NCBI GenBank assembly: GCA_945870175.1
Contig: CAMBRJ010000087.1
Coordinates: 1-9,008, forward strand
DNA length: 9,008 nucleotides
From: Gemmatimonas phototrophica
GTDB taxonomy: Bacteria > Gemmatimonadota > Gemmatimonadetes > Gemmatimonadales > Gemmatimonadaceae
Reading direction: 5' to 3'
In this document: positions 4,637 to 9,008 of the stretch, in pieces
Numbering within the stretch: position 1 is the first letter of the stretch
How the letters are laid out: each line of letters opens with the position of its first letter
Translations under genes and position numbers: made by a program
Notes under the pieces: generated by a model
Told to the model about the DNA's origin: nothing
Database searches by the model: none
Seen by the model: only the letters and a program-made list of their open reading frames with translations

Positions 4637-7629
4637 GCCGATTGGTGCCCGTTCCCGGGGTGCCTGCGCGCGGCCGATGCTCTTCCGTCGTTTTCGCGAT
4701 GCTCAGCGTCGTGCTCGGCGGCGTGATGCTCGCGGCGCCGTTGACCGCCCAGCGGCCCACGCCCACGCGGCCCACGCCGGCCGGAAAGGCCGCACCGGGC
4801 AAGGCGGCGGGAACGGACAGTTTGGCGCAGTTGAGCAAGGAGCGCGAAGTCTTTAGCTGGACACCGCCGGACTCGCTCATGCGCGCGCTCCTCGATCGCG
4901 AGGGGTATCGAAAGGTGCAGTATCAGGGAGATACCGTCTTCTTCAATGCGCTGTCGCGCGCCCTGATTCTCAAGGGAAAGCCGTCGGCGGTGCAGCGTGA
5001 CGAGACGATGATCATCGGCGACTCGATCGTCTACAACGACTCGACCAAGCGCGTCGTGGCCATTGGTGACACGGTGCTCCTGCGTGATCCACAGCAGCAG
5101 GACGCCGACGATTTCATCGCCAGGGGCCGTATTGAGTACGACCTCCAGTCGAAGCAGGGTGTCACCGGCGCCTTCTCGACGTCGGTGACGTCGGGCCAGC
5201 GGCTATTTCTGAGCGCTGAGCGCGGCACGATCATTTCCGATTCGCTGGTGAGCGGTCGTCATATCGTGTTCGCCAAAAACGGCTCGTTCACGTACTGCGA
5301 TCACGCCGAGCCGCATTTCCACTTCACCACGAAGGACATGAAGTTCGTGTCCGAGAACGTGATGGTGGCGCGGCCGGGCGTGCTGTACATCGGCGAAGTC
5401 CCGGTGTTCTGGATCCCCTTTTTCTTCCAGGATGTGCGCAGCGGCCGGCGAAGCGGCATGCTGACGCCGAACTTCGGCATCGCCGAACTCCTCCGGAACA
5501 GCCCGTCGTATCGGCGCAGCATTACGAACATTGGCTATTTCCTCGCCATCAGCGATTACATGAACGCCGAGGCGTCATTCGACTGGCGTTCGGGCGCGCG
5601 CAGCACGGATCAGGACCCGGGCTTCCTGCGCGGGAATACCGAGCTGCGGTACAAGTGGCTCGACCGGTTCATCAGCGGCGAAACGGCGGTGTCGTATCTC
5701 GCGCAGCGCAATGGCACGACCAATACGTCGGTCACCTGGAATCACAATCAGGACTTCTCACGTCAGACGCGGCTGACGGCCCGTTTGAATTGGGTGCAGA
5801 ACACCACGATCCAGCGGCAGACGACCATCAACCCGACGGCCGCCAACGCGACGATCCGTTCCCAGTTGAACTACCAGACCAAGGTTGGCCCAGCGCAGAT
5901 CAACGTGGGCGGCAGCCGCGTGCAGTACCCAGGACGGACGCAGGTCGACATGGATTTTCCGTCACTGAACGTCACCACAGGCACACTGGCTGCGGGTCGG
6001 TTCTCGTGGACGCCGTCGCTGCGGCTGGCGGTTACGGGGCAAAGCAAAATCGATCAAGGACTGCAGTTTCCGTACGTCTATAACATCCGTACGGGCGGCG
6101 GCATCGACAGCTCGCGCTTCAATGCGAACCGTCGAAACATGCAATTCGGTTTCGAAACACCGATCAAAATCGGCGACTGGCAGTGGAATAATTCGTTCAC
6201 GCTGTCCGATCAGTATCGCGACTTCCCGGAGCAGCGCGAAATGATCGGCGTGCGCGACACGTCGGTCCGCTCCACGCGGGTTTTCGCCAAGACGTTCGAG
6301 TCGAACTTCGACTGGACTACCTCGTTCGGATTGCCGCGCTTCTTCCAGGGCACCTGGAACCTGTCGCCGTCGATCTCGGTGAACAACGTGGACGGCGCCT
6401 CGGGGCTGTTCGTCCGCACCGAGCGTAGTGGAGGCAAGTGGGTGCAACAGTCGAAGCGACTGAGCTATGCGCTGTCGGCCTCACCCACGCTCTACGCCAT
6501 GCTACCGGGTATCGGATCCGTCGCCAAGTTCCGCCACTCGATCGCGCCCGGAATCAGCTATAGCTACTCGCCAGACGCCAACGTCAGCGACGAGTACCTG
6601 CAGGCACTCGGGCGGACGCGCGTGGGCTATCTCTCGTCGCTTGCACAAAACCGTGTGTCGCTGAACTTGTCTACGAACTTGGAAGCGAAGCTCAAGTCGA
6701 ATGCCGATTCGACGCAGGACTCTGGCAAGAAGATCAAGCTGTTGGCGCTCAACTTCTCGTCGTTGTCGTACGATTTTATCCGAGCCGACTCCACTGGCAA
6801 CGGCTTCACTGACAAGATGTTCACGATTTCGGGGCGCACCGATCTGTTGCCCGATCTCGACTTCCGCACCTCGTACGATCTGTTCCAGGGCGACCCGGCT
6901 TCGGATACCGCCACGTTCAGTCCGTATCGCACCGACTTCGGTGTCACGTTCTCCCTCAACGGCAAGTCGGGACTGGTCGCGCTGTTCGGCCGCCTGTTTG
7001 GCATGTCGACGGCGTTGGAAGCGATCGACAGCACGAACGCGCCGCGCAATGCGTCCGACCAGAACGTGGCGCAGCAGAGCCGCCAGATGAATGCCGCCGG
7101 TGGCGGCAACATGCGTGGGATGCAGGCCTCGTTGCCGTCCGGTGGCGGATGGAATCTGAATCTGCAATACAATGCGGTGCGACAGCGGCGGCCGCGAGGC
7201 GGTACGCAGATCGTGAACGATCCATCGACGTTCTGCGAGCCGCAACGGGCGCTCGGCCTCTTCGTGTATGACCAGTGTCTGGTCAATGCGCAGAGCGCAC
7301 AGGCCACCGGGCTCACGTCGGGGCAAAGCGCGATCGGCGCCCCCGTGTTCATCCAGCCGGCCACGCAGAACGTGTCCGCGACGATGTCGTTTGGCATCAC
7401 GCAGAATTGGTCGGCGCAGTGGAGCACGCAGTACGACGTGGAGCGAGCCCGGTTCGCGAGTCAGCAGGTGGGACTACAGCGTCAGTTGCATGACTGGAAC
7501 GCCGTGTTCGCCTTTTCGCAGACGCCAAGCGGCAGCTTTTCCTTCAACTTCTTCATCGCGTTGAAGGCGCAGCCGGAACTCAAGTTTAATTACGATCGTC
7601 AGACGTACCGCTCGTCTAGCGGATACTGA
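4633..7629 (+). CDS. lptD: LptD/OstA-type LPS-assembly outer membrane protein
   Basis: A 998-residue outer-membrane protein expected to insert lipopolysaccharide into the outer leaflet, working with LptE (not in the window). The signal peptide has basic residues at 13-15, a hydrophobic core at about 19-37 and a likely cut after Ala39. A Pro/Lys/Ala-rich stretch (41-60) follows. Residues about 90-215 form the periplasmic OstA beta-jellyroll, seen as short strands such as ETMIIGDSIVYNDSTKRVV. The hallmark junction YIGEVPVFWIPFFFQ (252-266), then RRSGMLTPNFG (272-282), leads into the barrel. The rest is alternating beta-strand sequence ending in Tyr998. Mature Cys are 222, 868 and 882. Start: GTG 4633 (GTGA overlap with tatC); ATG 4699 would also leave a signal peptide. 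It resembles the Bacteroidota/Gemmatimonadota-style LptD more than the E. coli one (784 residues). Confidence 0.88.
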   Translation: MSRLVPVPGVPARGRCSSVVFAMLSVVLGGVMLAAPLTAQRPTPTRPTPAGKAAPGKAAGTDSLAQLSKEREVFSWTPPDSLMRALLDREGYRKVQYQGDTVFFNALSRALILKGKPSAVQRDETMIIGDSIVYNDSTKRVVAIGDTVLLRDPQQQDADDFIARGRIEYDLQSKQGVTGAFSTSVTSGQRLFLSAERGTIISDSLVSGRHIVFAKNGSFTYCDHAEPHFHFTTKDMKFVSENVMVARPGVLYIGEVPVFWIPFFFQDVRSGRRSGMLTPNFGIAELLRNSPSYRRSITNIGYFLAISDYMNAEASFDWRSGARSTDQDPGFLRGNTELRYKWLDRFISGETAVSYLAQRNGTTNTSVTWNHNQDFSRQTRLTARLNWVQNTTIQRQTTINPTAANATIRSQLNYQTKVGPAQINVGGSRVQYPGRTQVDMDFPSLNVTTGTLAAGRFSWTPSLRLAVTGQSKIDQGLQFPYVYNIRTGGGIDSSRFNANRRNMQFGFETPIKIGDWQWNNSFTLSDQYRDFPEQREMIGVRDTSVRSTRVFAKTFESNFDWTTSFGLPRFFQGTWNLSPSISVNNVDGASGLFVRTERSGGKWVQQSKRLSYALSASPTLYAMLPGIGSVAKFRHSIAPGISYSYSPDANVSDEYLQALGRTRVGYLSSLAQNRVSLNLSTNLEAKLKSNADSTQDSGKKIKLLALNFSSLSYDFIRADSTGNGFTDKMFTISGRTDLLPDLDFRTSYDLFQGDPASDTATFSPYRTDFGVTFSLNGKSGLVALFGRLFGMSTALEAIDSTNAPRNASDQNVAQQSRQMNAAGGGNMRGMQASLPSGGGWNLNLQYNAVRQRRPRGGTQIVNDPSTFCEPQRALGLFVYDQCLVNAQSAQATGLTSGQSAIGAPVFIQPATQNVSATMSFGITQNWSAQWSTQYDVERARFASQQVGLQRQLHDWNAVFAFSQTPSGSFSFNFFIALKAQPELKFNYDRQTYRSSSGY
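4752..4778 (+). repeat. Two-copy 15-base tandem repeat in lptD 5' region
   Basis: The 12-base unit GCGGCCCACGCC occurs at 4752-4763 and again at 4767-4778, period 15. It encodes an RPTPT-RPTPA repeat just after the signal peptide, in what looks like a flexible, low-complexity tether. A length-variable linker is possible; no functional role is evident. Confidence 0.6.
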
Positions 7630-7631
7630 GC

Positions 7632-7648
7632 CGTCGGTTCGACCGGCG
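7632..7648 (+). other. Small hairpin between lptD and hutH
   Basis: CGTCGGT (7632-7638) pairs with ACCGGCG (7642-7648) around a three-base loop, giving 7 pairs including one G-T. It fills part of the 34-base gap. No T-tract follows, so it is not a canonical rho-independent terminator. It could weaken readthrough or be chance in GC-rich sequence. Confidence 0.3.
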
Positions 7649-7649
7649 C

Positions 7650-7653
7650 GGAG
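7650..7653 (+). promoter_or_regulatory. Shine-Dalgarno site of hutH
   Basis: GGAG lies 10 bases before ATG 7664, which supports that start. It sits directly after the small hairpin at 7632-7648. Confidence 0.55.
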
Positions 7654-7663
7654 ACCGAATACG

Positions 7664-9008
7664 ATGCTGCTGCTTGACGGACGTTCGTTGCAGATCGCCG
7701 ACGTGATGGCGGTCGCTGATGGCGTGCTGGCCGTCGGACTGGCCCCGGAGGCGCGGGCCCGTATGCAGGTCACGCGCGATGTCGTCGACCGCGCCGTGGC
7801 GCGTGCCGAGCCGGTGTACGGCATCAATACGGGTTTCGGAAAGCTCTCCGAGGTCACCGTCGCTGGTGATCAGCTCGCGGCGCTGCAGCGCAATCTCGTG
7901 CGGAGTCATGCGGCCGGTGTTGGTGATCCGCTGCCCGAACGGGAAGTGCGCGCGATGATGCTGCTCCGTGCGAACGTGCTTGCCACCGCCTTCGCTGGTG
8001 CCCGCCCGGTCGTAGTGGAGTCGCTGCTGGCGATGCTCAATGCTGGCGTGTGGCCCGTCGTGCCGGAGCAGGGCAGCGTGGGTGCCAGTGGCGATCTCGC
8101 GCCGCTGGCACATCTGGCGTTGACGCTGATCGGCGAAGGCACCGCGCGTCTGCAGGGGCGCGAGGCGCCCTCGCTCGAATTGCTCGACGCGGCGGGACTC
8201 GTCGCCGTTACGCTTGAAGCGAAAGAGGGCCTCGCCCTCATCAATGGCACGCAGGCGCACACCGCCGTCGCGACGCTGGCGTGCGCCGAGCTGACCAGGC
8301 TGTGGCACGCGGCGCATGTGGCGACCGCCATGAGCCTCGAAGCCTTGCTCGGGACACCCGATGCCTTCGACGCGCGCATCCAGGAGGCGCGCGGACAGTC
8401 GGGGCAGATGGAGTCGGCGGCGATGCTGCGCATGCTGCTCGACGGGAGCGAGCTTCGCGAGTCGCATCGTTTTGGCGATCCGCGGGTGCAGGATGCATAC
8501 GCGCTCCGCTGCGTCCCGCAGGTGCACGGTCCGGCGCTCGACGCCCTGCGTTTCGCGCGTGGCGTCATCGCGCGCGAACTCAACGCGGCCACCGACAACC
8601 CGCTGGTGCTCGCCACCGGCGAATTGTTGAGCGGCGGCAACTTCCACGGGCAGGCCGTGGCGATGGCGAGTGATTTCCTGGCGATCATCTGCGCGAACTT
8701 GGCCGTCATCAGCGAACGGCGTACGGACCGTCTGGTCCACCCCGACTTCAACCACGGACTGCCGCCGTTTCTGGCCGGTTCTCCGGGTCTCGAGTCGGGG
8801 CAGATGATGTCGCAGGTCACCGCCGCCGCGTTGGCGAGCGAGTGTAAGGGGTTGGCGCACCCGGCCAGCGTCGACTCGATTCCGACCGACGGCAACAAGG
8901 AAGATGTGGTGCCGATGGCGATGGGTGCCGCGACCAAGTTGCGGCGCTCCGTGCGCAACCTCCGGCATGTGCTGGCGATCGAGCTGATCGCCGCCGCCGA
9001 GGCACTCG
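7664..9008 (+). CDS. hutH: Histidine ammonia-lyase, 5' part (runs off right edge)
   Basis: The first 448 codons of a cytoplasmic lyase that converts L-histidine to urocanate and ammonia, the first step of histidine use; about 60 residues are missing beyond the edge (family about 510). The reading frame is open from ATG 7664 to the end with no stop. The signature GSVGASGDLAPLAHL is present, with Ala141-Ser142-Gly143 forming the MIO cofactor. Other active-site residues align with Pseudomonas putida HutH (recalled numbering): Tyr52, His82, Asp144, Asn194, Gln276, Tyr279, Arg282, Phe327 and Glu413. Ser81-His82 and Glu413 favour histidine over tyrosine or phenylalanine as substrate. One oddity is Glu-Asp-Val-Val-Pro-Met at 413-418, where many family members have Glu-Asp-His-Val-Ser-Met. 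No other hut gene is visible. A GGAG site lies 10 bases upstream. Confidence 0.95.
   Translation, partial: MLLLDGRSLQIADVMAVADGVLAVGLAPEARARMQVTRDVVDRAVARAEPVYGINTGFGKLSEVTVAGDQLAALQRNLVRSHAAGVGDPLPEREVRAMMLLRANVLATAFAGARPVVVESLLAMLNAGVWPVVPEQGSVGASGDLAPLAHLALTLIGEGTARLQGREAPSLELLDAAGLVAVTLEAKEGLALINGTQAHTAVATLACAELTRLWHAAHVATAMSLEALLGTPDAFDARIQEARGQSGQMESAAMLRMLLDGSELRESHRFGDPRVQDAYALRCVPQVHGPALDALRFARGVIARELNAATDNPLVLATGELLSGGNFHGQAVAMASDFLAIICANLAVISERRTDRLVHPDFNHGLPPFLAGSPGLESGQMMSQVTAAALASECKGLAHPASVDSIPTDGNKEDVVPMAMGAATKLRRSVRNLRHVLAIELIAAAEAL

Noticed and set aside
6502..7427. Minus-strand open frames of 266-274 codons opposite the lptD barrel
   Set aside because: They overlap each other in different frames and lack any family feature, while the + strand has clear LptD sequence.
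7632..7650. Rho-independent terminator after lptD
   Set aside because: There is a stem, but it has only 7 pairs with a wobble and no run of T follows.
7616..8968. Long open frame of about 450 codons on the minus strand opposite hutH, plus a second one at 7906-8958
   Set aside because: Both lie wholly antisense to a confidently identified hutH, are rich in Arg, His and Ala, and show no recognisable domain. They are frame shadows expected in high-GC coding DNA.
1..9008. Mobile elements, CRISPR arrays, tRNA or other RNA genes, toxin-antitoxin or defence genes
   Set aside because: Coding genes fill the window almost completely; no inverted-repeat ends, regularly spaced repeats, transposase or nuclease motifs, or cloverleaf-like segments were seen by eye.

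Overview
The window is a high-GC, densely packed, single-strand block of cell-envelope genes from a diderm (Gram-negative) bacterium. All eight genes read on the + strand. Intergenic gaps are at most 39 bases, and three junctions overlap by 4 bases. The gene set (Tol-Pal, TatC, a Bacteroidota/Gemmatimonadota-like LptD), the composition and the protein style (short TolA, lipoprotein-like CpoB) suggest Gemmatimonadota or a relative. That placement is an inference from general resemblance and was not tested by any search.

Bases 1-3846 hold the Tol-Pal trans-envelope machine in its canonical order: the 3' end of tolR, tolA, tolB, pal and cpoB. TolR (with a TolQ presumably just upstream) and TolA form the inner-membrane, proton-driven part. 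TolB is the periplasmic beta-propeller. Pal is the outer-membrane lipoprotein that grips peptidoglycan. CpoB is the coiled-coil/TPR accessory factor. Together they draw the outer membrane in at division and keep the envelope intact.

Bases 3872-7629 hold tatC (core of the twin-arginine translocase) and, overlapping it by 4 bases, a 998-residue LptD/OstA-type outer-membrane barrel for lipopolysaccharide insertion. Bases 7664-9008 hold the first 448 codons of a histidine ammonia-lyase (hutH) that runs off the right edge. It has no stop in the window but is an intact, confidently recognised gene.

No mobile elements, CRISPR arrays, RNA genes, canonical promoters or rho-independent terminators were seen, and base composition and codon style look uniform, so nothing points to recent transfer. 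I do not see an undescribed system here. The points worth a second look are modest: the cysteine layout and an odd loop region of LptD, a pyrimidine tract before pal, the pattern of coupled GTG starts, the short TolA, an atypical lipobox in CpoB, and a variant motif in HutH.
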